Source: Epiperipatus broadwayi (taxonomy: Eukaryota; Onychophora; Udeonychophora; Euonychophora; Peripatidae). From it: 64,000 bases of DNA. This document shows, piece after piece, positions 23,444 through 35,057 of this stretch. The position numbers and the translations under genes are program-made. The stretch spans positions 2,066,501 to 2,130,500 of the forward strand of contig JAQFVV010000072.1 in NCBI GenBank assembly GCA_028023455.1. The letters are read 5' to 3'. Numbering within the stretch: position 1 is the first letter of the stretch; the number at the start of each line of letters is the position of its first letter. The notes under the pieces were generated by a model. That model did no database searches. It saw only the letters and a list, made by a program, of their open reading frames with translations, and had not been told where the DNA came from.

Positions 23444-24640
23444 ACATGCATAACTTAGAATTTACTACGTTTTTATTCATTTCATTGTAGATAACTTTTT
23501 ATTCATTTTATAGCATACTTTGCAGATAACTTTTTATTCATTTGATAGCATACTTTGCTATTATGGTTTGCTATGTAATAATGCATAATTTAGCTCACTC
23601 TTACCCTCATGATATTCCAATAATGTAGTAATTATTTTTTACATGCATAACTTAGAATTTACTACATTTTTATTCGTTTCATTATAGATAACTTTTTATT
23701 TATTTTATAGCATACTTTAGATTATGTTTGCTATGTAATAATGCATAATTTAGCTCACTCTTACCCTCATGATATTCCAATAATGTAGTAATTATTTTTT
23801 ACATGCATAACTTAGAATTTACTACATTTTTATTCTTTCATTATAGATAACTTTTTATTTATTTGATAGCATACTTTCTATTATGGTTTCTATGTAATAA
23901 TGCATAATTTAGCTCACTCTTACCCTCATGATATTCCAATAATGTAGTAATTATTTTTTACATGCATAACTTAGAATTTACTACGTTTTTATTCATTTCA
24001 TTGTAGATAACTTTTTATTCATTTTATAGCATACTTTGCAGATAACTTTTTATTCATTTGATAGCATACTTTGCTATTATGGTTTGCTATGTAATAATGC
24101 ATAATTTAGCTCACTCTTACCCTCATGATATTCCAATAATGTAGTAATTATTTTTTACATGCATAACTTAGAATTTACTACATTTTTATTCGTTTCATTA
24201 TAGATAACTTTTTATTTATTTGATAGCATACTTTGCTATTATGGTTTGCTATGTAATAATGCATAATTTAGCTCACTCTTACCCTCATGATATTCCAATA
24301 ATGTAGTAATTATTTTTTACATGCATAACTTAGAATTTACTACGTTTTTATTCATTTCATTGTAGATAACTTTTTATTCATTTTATAGCATACTTTGCAG
24401 ATAACTTTTTATTCATTTGATAGCATACTTTGCTATTATGGTTTGCTATGTAATAATGCATAATTTAGCTCACTCTTACCCTCATGATATTCCAATAATG
24501 TAGTAATTATTTTTTACATGCATAACTTAGAATTTACTACATTTTTATTCGTTTCATTATAGATAACTTTTTATTTATTTGATAGCATACTTTGCTATTA
24601 TGGTTTGCTATGTAATAATGCATAATTTAGCTCACCCTTA
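23444..24640. repeat. Higher-order tandem satellite, 160- and 197-bp units
   Basis: Units begin ACATGCATAACTTAGAATTT at 23444, 23641, 23801, 23960, 24157, 24319 and 24516, so spacings are 197, 160, 159, 197, 162 and 197. The 197-bp form carries an extra 37 bp, an internal duplication of GATAACTTTTTATTCATTTG. Copies are nearly identical. A diverged single unit lies outside at about 24890-25035 and probably shows the ancestral monomer. Confidence 0.92.
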
Positions 24641-25087
24641 CCAGTTGCTCCACATCATCATCATCAGTTATTTTGAAATTGATTTTGCTCATGCATTTAT
24701 ATTTTCAACAATTTGCAAACTGTCTTCAAACTATCCACTCTGTTCTGTGAAACTAACAAGGTGAAAAAATAAATACCTCACAATGCTGAATCAACAGTCA
24801 TCATCATCTCCCACTCATATATAATAATTGCTTGTAATTCCTTTTGATTATTTATTTTATTTTATTTACTATGTTGTTATTCATTTTATTTTAGAAACAA
24901 ATTTTTAAATTATTTATTTGCATATTTGGCAATTATGATCTGCCATGAAATAATGCATAATTTATCTCGCCCCACCCCTGATTTTTCAATAATATAGTCA
25001 TTATTTTTTACCCCCATAACTTAGAATTTACTAAAGTTATTACTGTTATTTTTTTTGATCCTCACTAAAACCTTGCATTTCTAATAG

Positions 25088-25212
25088 ATATCCCGCATAG
25101 AGGGCCTAGAAAAACAACTGCTTGCAAAAATAGAACATATAGAGTGTCAAGCAGAAAAAAGAAATTGAAATGGTCACCTTTTGCCACATTACACCAACAA
25201 TCTGTAACTCAG
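25088..25212 (+). CDS. Second candidate exon inside the TTAA element
   Basis: Acceptor (TTTCTAATAG) at 25087 and donor (CTCAG|GTAGGT) at 25213 enclose 125 bp. One frame is open throughout (IPHRGPRKTTACKNRTYRVS then a basic KKKLKWSPF part). The frame that would join in phase to the first candidate exon gives ISRIEGLEKQLLAKIEHIEC and stops after 26 codons. The two segments may thus end one protein, or belong to different transcripts. No family is recognised. Confidence 0.28.
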
Positions 25213-25750
25213 GTAGGTCATGTTATATATTATTTTTTTCTGCATTTTATGACGAATGTGATGAAGCTGTCTATGAAATTGTCATTTTAGGCTATATCTT
25301 TCAAAATTGAGAGTTTGTGAACCAATGTAAAAATAAAGATATATAAAATGTGAAAAATCTCCTTTCTTTAATTATTTTTTTGTGGTAATGACTATTTTAT
25401 CAGCTTCATTACATTCTTTCATATTTGCACTTTCTAAAAATGTATGTATATTTGTTATTTATTGTAATAAATTAGACATTTCATTTAAAATTGTATGTCC
25501 TGTAATTTTTTCTGTGAATTCAAAATGGCCGTTCAGGTCACAAAGGGTTAAACTTTCATCCACCATAGCTATGATTAAAAATCAACTCAGCCAATACCTA
25601 AAGACAGAACCTGAACTTTTGAAAAAATAACTTTTAAACTGATACTTAATTAATTATTACCTCTGATCTAATGACATATGTTAATGAATAGTCATGTAAT
25701 TAATCGGTTATGAGCAGGTATAGCAAGAGATTGTTTGACTAGGCACATAT

Positions 25751-26128
25751 GATATAGGTTAATGCCTGTCTCTAAAGTATTTACATATACCTCCTATGCG
25801 CTTAATAAATAAATAATTACAATTTTACAGTAGTGTATATATTTCCAGTATAAAGATCGTAATATTAATTTGTAAATTGCAAGATTTTGTGACGGTTAAT
25901 TTGTAAAGGAAATAGTGGACTTAAACAGTAAAGAGAATAACAGTTTCATGCTCCCAAATCAAAATGCTTCAGATTGGCCTATATAAGTGGAAAGTTAGGT
26001 TAAAGATAAGATGGCCGCTCTTATCTTTATAAAAGTCGCTATCTTGTGTCGAGGTTTGAAAAATCCCTCTAATGGCAAATAAAGATATTGTTTGAGTATT
26101 ATAGGTTAAAGCCTGTCTCTAAAGTAGT
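25751..26128. repeat. Repeat fragment related to the 49.6-50.5 kb foldback element
   Basis: Segment 25905-26010 (AAATAGTGGACTTAAACAGT, then CATGCTCCCAAATCAAAATG) matches 50290-50400 and, inverted, 49790-49870. The copy is framed by direct repeats of about 27 bp (AGGTTAATGCCTGTCTCTAA at 25754, AGGTTAAAGCCTGTCTCTAA at 26104). A TATATAAG box and an AATAAA lie inside, as in a solo LTR, but LTR ends were not proven. Confidence 0.5.
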
Positions 26129-26595
26129 TAGTTTTTTAAATAAAATTTTAATAATGAATCCTGTTTCCATTAAGAAGTTGAAAGCATAACTTCAGGTTAG
26201 ACATTTTTCTTGTTTTGCCTTCATATAGCTTTTTAAATTATTTTCATTAAATACTTATTAATATTTGGATTGAATGATTTAAAACCTTATTTTATGCATA
26301 TTCACAGGTCAAATTTGCAGATAAACAAATATATTACTTTGCCTGCCTCTTAATATAGCAGGAAAATGGTATATAAATATGTATGCAAAATGGCATATCA
26401 TTTATTGTTTTTTTTTAAAGTGGTAAAGACTACATGGTGCTAAGCTTTATACATAGTATTTTATTTTTATATGAATTTTTCTCTTTTTTAAGCAAATATG
26501 GGCAATTTAGAATAAATTAATCGATTACTTTTCAGGATGACTATACATATTAACTGAACAACTGTCAGTTACGACTAAAAACATGACGGGCTTCC

Positions 26596-27280
26596 CGTCG
26601 CTCAAATTCCATCATTTTTAACGCTATGGTAAAGATTTTACTGTCAAAAGTTATAAAAAGTTCTGTAAGATGCCGCCCTCTCTTGAATTATTTTACAAGT
26701 AAAAAATCAATAAAACTGGCATTGAAGATTTAACAAAGGAAGAGGGCAGTCTGCCTTAATGCTGATTGGCTGTTAATAGTCAAGGACAAAGAAAATTGCT
26801 TGTCAATAACGAAATCACTACAATTTCTTTTCTTTCATTTCGAAAGTGATAAATAAATGTTTTAGACCATTTTAAAAGTATTTTTTGACATATTATAAAT
26901 TATTTTGATAAAATATGCTAAAAATAAAATTATTATAGAAAAATATACAAGATTTAGTAAAAATTATTTATTTTTCGGGAACGTAAAACTGAGAAAGAAA
27001 TTACTGATGTCAGCAATACTTTTTAGTTGATTATTAACGTTTGTTTTAGATTTGCTATCGAATATTTTTATAAATATAAATAAAAATTTATTTTTGAAAA
27101 AACTTTCGTTCATTTTCGTAACCTGACAAATGATTAATATACTTTTTACAAACGAAACTAAAGTAAATATAATATTAAAAGATGAATATATTTTGACAGT
27201 TGAGTTTGTGAATTGACCAATTAAAAGTTTAGACTTTTACCTCACTCGGCCAATAAAATAATCAGCAAACAAGTGGTTAA
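26596..27280. mobile_element. Family K repeat, short (empty-site) copy
   Basis: About 690 bp shared with 40712-43305. It has CCAAT-type words near each end (TGATTGGC at 26761 and GGCCAATAAAAT near 27250) and no coding frame. It shows the uninterrupted sequence AAGTAAAAAATCAATAAA at the point where the second copy holds a 1.9-kb insertion. Confidence 0.75.
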
Positions 27281-27299
27281 TAATTATACTCTTTATCAG

Positions 27300-27486
27300 T
27301 AATTTTCATTATTCTGAGTTCTCTCCATAAACTATTATTTGAAATTTATTTCCCTGAAAATAAAATTACTTATAAAAAAAACTAAGTTTGTAAACAGTTG
27401 ATGAACTAATTGTCCATATATATATGTTTGTCCATGTAAATTATATATGTGCATGTGTACCAATAAAATATAATTGCATATTCTAA
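27300..27486. other. AT-rich spacer between repeats
   Basis: Nothing recognisable. Confidence 0.4.
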
Positions 27487-27489
27487 TAT

Positions 27490-27526
27490 TGAAACAGTAA
27501 GGTCTGCTTTGCAGATCTTTGTTTCA
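27490..27526 (+). other. Hairpin shared by the two repeat copies (A)
   Basis: AAGGTCTGC (27499-27507) pairs with GCAGATCTT (27511-27519), inside an outer TGAAAC/GTTTCA stem. The equivalent hairpin at 30115 keeps the pairing with different bases. Confidence 0.55.
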
Positions 27527-28273
27527 CTTTTTCTCACCTATTTCCTACCCTCATACCTTAGTTTGAACCCCAATCTATCGTAGTGTGTCTGCAATACGAT
27601 TATATACCGAAAATCCCGCCTAATTTTAAACCACGAGTACAATGCTCGTGTTACATATAAGTATAATTCATTCCCAAATAAATAAAATATTATGGATTAT
27701 GTATATGTTCATATAGTTTAGATTTACTTAAAAAGTAGGTTATATAAGTTGTAATTGCGCACACACTATGATATGCATTTTAAAACATATCAAAATTATA
27801 AATTGTTAATTAAAGTTATTTTGTTTGAATCTATTTACAAAAATATTACAGTCGTAATATATTTTTGATTTAAAATAAAACTCATATTCAGTTAGTAGAT
27901 AGATTCAAATATTGCAATTGAAAAAGTAAAATCATTTTCTTTAATTTAATAAAAGTCATTCCAAATATTTCTGTTAAAATAAATGAGGGACAATAGTTTA
28001 ATTATTTCATGTTGTAATTATTATCTAAGAAAACAGCAGATGTCCACTTAAGGTTTTCTTTAATTAGTAAAAGTAAATTTTAATTAAATCTAGTTTGTAA
28101 TTCGAATGTCGACAAGGAAATTAACAATAGAAATTAATTAAAATTTTGTTAAATTCCTTTAGACATTCGGATAGATTTAATTACAGCTGATAAGTCCGAT
28201 ATATTTTTGTAACGCTCCAGGGCAGTTCTATTGTTATTTCCACTATAAAAAGGGGTTTTTTCTTTTGTTCTTC

Positions 28274-28433
28274 ATTCTGGTCATTTGCTGATGAAATATT
28301 TCCAACCAAAACTATTCTGGTCATTTGCTGATGAAATATTTCCAACCAAAATTATTCTGGTCATTTGCTGATGAAATGTTTCTAACCAAAATTATTCTGG
28401 TCATTTGCTGATGAAATGTTCTAGTAAAATATT
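28274..28433. repeat. 40-bp tandem repeat, four copies
   Basis: Units start ATTCTGGTCATTTGCTGATG at 28274, 28314, 28354 and 28394. The last is truncated. Confidence 0.9.
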
Positions 28434-29249
28434 CTTCAAAATATATTTTCCTGAGATTTTAGCTACGTGCCTGCGAAGTTATATTTGAAGCCTAGTTTTT
28501 GTCTCCAAATTAATTTACCATGTTTACCACACAAATTGCTAACCTTGACATGTCGGAGTAGAGGCGGCGCGGAGGCTATTTCCCTTAGGAATGGCCATCT
28601 GCTGCTCTAGACCATCGGAAGCTATCACGTAAGGAACCCCGGAACTGCTGCTGCTGCCAAAAATATGAACATTCCAGATTTTGCTGCTGAATTATAAAAC
28701 CTGCCAAACATCAATCTACCTGCAAATGTGTCTCCAGAGGTAATCTAAATTAACCCAAGACCTCTTGTGATTCCTAACTAACACGCTATAGCCATTTTAA
28801 ATTGTTTTCTTTTATTTCACATAACTTTATTATGTACTTCTTTAACGTGTTCAATATAATCAACAGTTTTGCTCTCTATCCTTGGGTTAATATTTTCTAT
28901 TTATAAAGCTTTCTTTTATTTTATTATCGTCTTTGACCGAGTGAATTATTCCCTTTGTTGAAGTAAGACACGGCTATTAAGGCATATTTTAAATTTATAA
29001 TAATTCCCATTTTTATTATCTCACAAATCACTCGTTCGAGGTTCTAATCTTCTTTAATATATATATAATCAAATAGTTTAAAATCTACATTTTATTGATT
29101 TTGACCTAATATGAGAGTATGTGCGAGGTCAATGATTAAATGAGTCCCCAAATGCATGATTGCGTAAATAAACCTATGCTTACTTTTCAAACCCGCAAGC
29201 ATGCATTTTCCTATTTTAAATACTGTGTTCTACTTTAATTACAAAGTTC

Positions 29250-29570
29250 ATCATTGACGTCGAGGATGTGCGGACCCTTTTAAATGAATTTCTGGAAATT
29301 TGATTGGGCATTTCTCTTAATCCAAGTAAAACCCATTTAGTATGTTTTCTATGTACTAGTCTAGAATTGCTGGTAAATGAATTGGTTGTTGAGACCGCTT
29401 TGTTTTGCTTTTCCAAGGATTTTTACACGGCCAAGTCCATTCTCTCTTCGCTTCCTGCGGTTTCCAGGCAGAGTGTGTCCACAAATGTCACACCTGGGAA
29501 TTAAATGCAGTCGTCACCCAGTCGCTAAGTTTCGGCTGTTCATGACAACTTTCCTACGGGTTAGCAGCAA
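29250..29570 (+). pseudogene. Unidentified coding-like remnant
   Basis: A frame broken by stops gives DVRTLLNEFLE, then GISLNPSKTHLVCFLC, ELLVNELVVETALFCF and DFYTAKSILSSLPAVSRQS. The composition is richer in G+C than the flanks and looks coding. I do not recognise the protein. It lies between the two copies of the unidentified repeat and may be the coding part of the same element. Confidence 0.3.
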
Positions 29571-30114
29571 TCTGCCCTCCATAGTCATTCCAAATATTTC
29601 ACTATTGTTTTATTTATATATTTATTTTTACAAAGCATCCGTGACTTAAACATGTCACACCCTCCAACTTTAATAAATTCATTATTAGCAATACTGACCT
29701 CCCATCTGCTTTAATTATTATTATCAAATAAATGCCTTGATCCATCCCCATTTTATTGCTTAGTAAGCTTTTGTCCATGCCATTCTCGAAATCAATAAAT
29801 ATTATATAACCCGTAATATCAAATATTTTATTAAACTGTTATAATTACTCAAAGCACCTCGCACATGTTCCCATCTCTTTAAGCACATTATCGTAATGCT
29901 ATTAGCCTAAGGGATAGAATATATAATTTTGCTTTAAAACCTTTTTGCCGTTTATTGGAATGTAATGCCAACAATTATTTAATACATGTCCCTGTCTCAT
30001 ATAAGCAGACAGTGGTGTTATATATATATATGTCTATATAAATAAATTTTGAAATCATTTAAAACTAATTTGATTTTATATTATTGATTCCTATCACTGT
30101 CTCGGTCTATATAT

Positions 30115-30151
30115 TGAAACAGTAAGATTCGTATTCGAATCTTAAGTTTCA
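30115..30151 (+). other. Hairpin shared by the two repeat copies (B)
   Basis: AAGATTCG (30124-30131) pairs with CGAATCTT (30136-30143) around TATT, within an outer TGAAAC/GTTTCA stem. Several positions differ from copy A on both sides of the stem, with pairing kept. Confidence 0.55.
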
Positions 30152-31250
30152 CCTTTTTCTGTCGTCTCTCACTGACCGGTCTATCCCGCCCAAATTTAAA
30201 CTTTTTGATATCGAATTGTGTGTGTAACAATATTAAAAATGTATAAATATATGTAGAATTCAGCATAAACACGCACACATTTCGATCTCAAATTAAAGGC
30301 AATAAATAGGGATAAAATAATATAATTTAGATTTCTTTTAGTTATATAATTTTGTATAATTTTAATCATTTATTTTGGATTATAAAGTTCGTATTTATTG
30401 CTTTGTTTAAATTTCGTTTAATAATAATTCTAAAAATATCTGATGTAATATTTAATTAAAAGTTAAAATAATCTTATGTTCCCTTTTTGTTTTTGAAATT
30501 TAAAAGCATCGGTCAGTGATAGATAATAGATTAATTAAAGAAAAATTCCCCAAAATATAATTAGTAAATGTAAAATGTAAACAATAGAACGGCAGCTTTC
30601 TTTAATTAAAAACCAACAAAATGCATTGATTATCCTCAGGGCAGATTAAGTAGAACCTAAAAATATCTTAACAAAAATGTGAAAGATCAAGATAAAAAAA
30701 GAGGCCATCTTAGACTTGCTGGAGACATTCACTTAAACTTTAGCTTTGCTCTCGATCACTGAGAGTCTCCAAAAATATAAAAATAATTTGTTCCTGCCAA
30801 GGTATGACCGAGTAAAGCACCTAGATTATTCTCCATCGGGAGGTGGCCTATCGGATGCTGAACTTTCATTGCCCGTCATAAATTCACCATGAAGATCTGC
30901 TGCCTGAAATGAATGAGAAAGCTGCTGCTGCCATGAAATTAAATGAATATCTAAATACAAGAAAGACTTGCCACTCGTGAACTTTTTGCTGCTAAATTAA
31001 TGGAATCAGAAAACTTCTTATAAAACAGGTACCTGTCTGTGTTCAAACTCTAGAGTACTCTAATAATATGCTATAGCTCTTCTTCATACTACTTATCTAA
31101 ATTATAAAATGTAAAAACTACCCTTTGTATAACTAAATTGAATAATTAATTTAATATGTAAATTTCTCTAATAATCTAGCTTACCTCACTCTATCTGGGG
31201 TGCGTATTTCTAAAATCTACATTTTATCTATATTTATTATCTAATTATTG
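30115..31250. repeat. Unidentified repeat, copy B
   Basis: Diverged partner of 27490-29100 with the same order of motifs, and the same orientation. GCTGCTGCTGCC lies at about 30921 and GCTATAGC at 31071. Confidence 0.45.
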
Positions 31251-32470
31251 CATGCTCACAATTGTCTCTATTTTCAAAGTTTAAATCTATGATCGTTTAA
31301 AACAATGAATGCGTGTCAAATTTTCATTAATATTTACTTTCTTTAATAACTTTCATATAAATCGACACGCATTCAATGCTTCATTTATTGTAATGCAGGG
31401 GTCTACAACTTCGCAAATGGCTGACGTATTAGTTATAATAATTCCCAATTTATATATGTTTTGTATATATTAAATCATCATGAATTTTCCATAGAATTAC
31501 ATTTCTTTGAGAGTCACCAACGTTCTTTAGTAAATGTTGATAATGTCGGGCCGAATTAGAAATCCATTTAAATCTTATCATAATCGTTTATAAGTATACA
31601 TGTGTTACGTTTTAGAGACGCGATGATCTATTCCGCCGTAAATATTCCGGATTCTTCAGGGTTGAAATTAACCCCCGTCGTCCTACACAAGCGGACATAA
31701 TAAATGCTCCCGTAGGATTTGACCTGTCATGCAGCCAGCGGCAAATTGCGACACGTACCGCTTGTCCCTGGTTATGCTTATGTGACACCTTACTTTGTCG
31801 GGCCGTGGCAGAGACCAGCCTGACAGTTTTATAAATTCATTCGCGGCATTGCAGTTTCAATATACTGCCATTCCATATCGCCTTTCTAAAGCGTACCACG
31901 TGTTCCTTCACTTAATCTTATTATTCTATATATCACTCCGCCTCTGCATTATCTGCATAATTCACTCTCAAATAAATGTTTGCCCTTAGTTATAAATAAA
32001 TATTTTAATTAAATAAATATATGTCTGCCATTACTCTTATAACCCATACTTTAGACTCTTGCATTGCAAAGGTATAAATCCCTCAAGGCATGCATTAGGA
32101 ATACTTACTCGAGAATTTTTAGGTAGCTAGATTATGCAAACAAATAAGTGAATCCCTTTTGTAAACATTTCAGTATCGGAAATACCGCTACTGAAATCCT
32201 CAATATAAAATAATGTCTAAATAAATAAATGTATTCTTTAAAATATAAGCATGTCGCAAATTCCGCTACTGAAGCTTTGAATCCCTAAAATCTTATTAGT
32301 AAATGATTTTATTAAAATGTATTAATAAATAATTTTAAACTATATGTCTGCAGTTACGTTTCATTTATTCGATGCCCACTCTATATAATATTTCCTCGAT
32401 TATGTAAATATGAATGTTTAATTAATATTAGTTTGATTATTGGCTAACTCGAGAATAAAATCATGAGTCT
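31251..32470. other. Spacer with a GC-richer patch, no gene recognised
   Basis: Between about 31610 and 31920 the sequence is markedly less AT-rich and has open segments in two frames (VGFDLSCSQRQIATRTACPW and a 64-codon plus frame at 31795-31989). No family is recognised. The remainder is AT-rich. Confidence 0.3.
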
Positions 32471-32479
32471 CTTGCATAT

Positions 32480-32965
32480 CCCTGACCACCGTGCCTAAGG
32501 AAATATTTACTAATGTCGCATCAGATGCGTTGTTTCGTGGATTGTATTGTGGAACCGATAAACTATGTTCGAACTCAGTACCACGGGTGGCTTCGCTACT
32601 CGATGGTGCTGCTGTTCTGTATGGTGGTCGAATTCTGCACTACGTTTACGAGTTCTGACCGTTACAATATCTAATTTTATACATTTCTTTTGTACATCCA
32701 TAGACGTTAATTAGCAACCCAAACTTATCTTAGTATAGTCTTTTTGTTTCTCCCTGACCACCAGGCACCGGTAAAAGGTTATACTAATAATAGCATCAGA
32801 TGCATTATCACATAGGAGGCGCTGTGAAATTTGGACTTTAGATTCGAACTTAGTATATCTATCTAGAAGGCAACCCCTCCTAGAATGTTCAGTTTCATGT
32901 CTGGGGTTTGAATTCTGCAGTGTGTTAGCGAGATAGACGATTCTGACTGTTACAATATCTATTTG
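32480..32965. repeat. Two diverged copies of a 200-bp repeat, direct orientation
   Basis: Copies at 32480-32680 and 32752-32965 share CCTGACCACC, GCATCAGATGC, TTCGAACT, GAATTCTGCA and TCTGAC(C/T)GTTACAATATCT in order. GGTTTGAATTC in the second copy resembles a B-box, so a SINE origin is possible but unproven. The 63-codon minus frame in the first copy is not called a gene. Confidence 0.5.
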
Positions 32966-33690
32966 AGTAGTATCATCAAAAAGAAAAATTAATTGTCCAT
33001 TATATTGTTTTTTTCCATATACATTATAATATATAACAAATATATATATATATATTTCATTATTTATTATAATTTAATTTATTTGAAAAGAAATATCCCT
33101 CTCCCACTAAATATGTTTTCATAGGTAAGCCCTGGTTTAAAAATGTGTCATGGCATGATATATATTATTTTTATATATTTTAATTGTAATTTTATGAAGA
33201 ATAAGATATGTCTATTAACGAAATGTCTATTTTAAAATTTTATATATTAAAAAATCACAATTCATGAGTAGATGTAAAAATTAATATCTTTTAAAATGTT
33301 AAAATTTTTGGTTTATTTTTATTTTATTATAATTATATTTGGTACTTATGTATTAGTCCTGTGACATGAAGCATGTATTAGACCTGTTGCGCCTTGTCAC
33401 ATCGCAAAAAATGTGTAATGTTGTGATTAGGTCAAACAAATACAGGTAAGCCCTGCAATATTATTAAATGATTTTGAATCAAAACATGTTATTTGTCCGA
33501 TCACCGATCTGGTAACAAAAGAATTTTTTTTTCCAAAAACAATTTTTTTTTTCGCCTAGTTTTTACCAAGATTTTATTTTGGCAACAGCTTGATGTCAAT
33601 TGTATTGCACTTTTTCTTCATAGTTATTGTCCATTTCAATTTCATTATTTCTTAATTCATCTGATTTTAGGTGAGTAAATAACTGTACTT

Positions 33691-33824
33691 TCCCAAAACA
33701 TCAAAAGGCTTTGGGATTCAGTGAAATGGCATAATAAGCAACAACGAGGAACATCATGGCAACACATGGATTCATATTTGGCCAAATTTATGTGGCATAG
33801 ATGTCATAAGATGATGATGCATTC
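33691..33824 (+). pseudogene. Merlin/IS1595-type transposase C-terminal remnant
   Basis: One open stretch reads SQNIKRLWDSVKWHNKQQRG and then GTSWQHMDSYLAKFMWHRC. This pattern (TQ-x-IE-x-xW...K...RGT...YL-x-EFMW) is the end of the DDE transposase of the IS1595/ISXO2 and Merlin families. The third catalytic residue would lie at the NIK position, where the usual glutamate is a lysine. The N-terminal two thirds are missing, so it is dead. Confidence 0.65.
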
Positions 33825-34820
33825 ATTTTCATAATGAACAAAATAAAAAAATTGACCACCGATATGAATAATTAATAAAAATATTATATTTTCTTATTTT
33901 ATGAATAATTTTGCCTTTTCTTTTTATTTTTTTAAAAAATACATTAATTTATTACCGTTTTTTGACAAAATCCTGTTCAGGCGATATACCGTGCAATCAC
34001 ACATTCATTTTGAAGGGAAAATTTTTTATTTGAAATCTTAATTTTCTCCGAAAATTTTGATCGATTTATAATAAAGTACAACAGATAATTTAATTTATTC
34101 ATTGTGACAATTCATTATATACTGCATGGTAAGTAGCATTTGAATATATTTTATGCTTTTTTAAATAATACTTTAGGCAATTTTTATAATTTAGTGATTG
34201 TTTTGTCTGTATTTAAAGTAACATTTGGGATTCGCATAATGGCATTTCATATTTTATAAATTGAATGTTTTAAAACGTACTGTTTAATATCGATTTTATG
34301 GTCAAATTCAGATCTTTAGTACTGTTATAAATGTATATTCTGCACCATGTTTTAAATTTTTCCTATAAAAAGTCATACATATTTCTGTATGGTAAATTAA
34401 TATTCTTTTTTTGTTTTTAACTCTTGTTAAAAATGTACTTTTTAAGATCAGTTTTTTTTTTTTGCTGAAATTCATATTTTTAGTATTGTTATAAATTTTT
34501 ATACTTTTTCATGTAAATGTCATATATATTTCTATATGGCAAAGTAACATATGTGACTTGCATAATGACGTCTCGTATTTTACAAACTGATTGTTAAAAA
34601 ATTTACTGTTTAATATCGTTTTTATGGTCAAATTCATATGTTTAGTACTGTTATTAATTTATATTCTGCACCATATTTTATATTTTCCTGTGAAAGTTGT
34701 ATATATTTCTGAATGGCAAATTAAATTTGTTTTCTTAACTGTTGTTAAAAATATAATTTTTAAGATTTTTTTTTTTTTTGGTAAATTATGTTCCAAACTG
34801 AGTATATTTTTTGTGTGAAA

Positions 34821-35057
34821 GGAATATTTTTAGTCCTGAAACATGAGCACATATTAGACATGCTACGCCTTTTCACATATGTATCCAACCTGCTGATAAG
34901 TTTGTAAATCTTGGGAAAATATCATGTACAAGATCCGTGTACACGTTATTTTGATCAGATCACAAGATTAGAAAGTTATCAGCGGATTGATACGAATGTG
35001 AAAAGGTGCAGCATGTCTAATACGTGCTCCATGTCACAGAACTAATATGTAAGAACC
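34821..35057. mobile_element. MITE-sized Merlin derivative at the right end
   Basis: GGAATATTTTTAGTCCTGAA at 34821 and the shared right end at 35057 form a 237-bp hairpin-capable unit with the same TIRs as the full element. It is either an inserted MITE of the same family or an internal TIR duplication. Confidence 0.6.

Larger units (their letters stand above)
23069..25551 (+). mobile_element. TTAA-flanked piggyBac-like element carrying a satellite
   Basis: TTAA at 23069-23072 is followed by CCCTTTGAGACTGAAAACCG. On the right, CAAAGGG is followed by TTAA at 25548-25551, and the inverted right end reads CCCTTTGTGACCTGAACGGC. TTAA duplications plus CCC..GGG ends are the hallmark of piggyBac-superfamily elements. 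No transposase DDD core is visible, so this is non-autonomous or has captured other DNA. The interior contains a higher-order tandem array (23444-24640) and two open segments with splice-like borders (23298-23423 and 25088-25212). Confidence 0.7.
27490..29100. repeat. Unidentified repeat, copy A
   Basis: Shares a colinear series of motifs with 30115-31250. These are a GAAAC...GTTTCA hairpin, ATCCCGCC followed by AATTTTAAAC, CAGGGCAG, GCTGCTGCTGCC, TTTGCTGCTGAATTA and GCTATAGC. Divergence is strong. No LTR ends, TIRs or reverse transcriptase were seen. Internal features are a 40-bp tandem repeat (28274-28433) and an imperfect hairpin at 28089-28185. Confidence 0.5.
33341..35057 (+). mobile_element. 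Merlin-like DNA transposon, 1.7 kb
   Basis: The left end GGTACTTATGTATTAGTCCT and the inverted right end GGTTCTTACATATTAGTTCT start a TIR of about 65 bp that continues through TGTGACATG and a TATTAGACMTG block. Flanks TTATATTT and ATATATTT fit an 8-bp target duplication with one mismatch. Merlin elements make 8-9-bp duplications and have GG ends. The interior keeps only a C-terminal transposase remnant (33691-33824). It also contains a 323-bp-spaced internal duplication (34223 and 34546 onwards) and an extra copy of the left TIR at 34821. Confidence 0.7.

Noticed and set aside
23444-24640. CRISPR-like array
   Set aside because: Units are long, contiguous and without variable spacers, and the genome is eukaryotic; it is a satellite.
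25778-26100. Solo LTR
   Set aside because: TATA-like and AATAAA words are present, but no TG...CA ends with a short target duplication could be fixed; left as an unclassified repeat.
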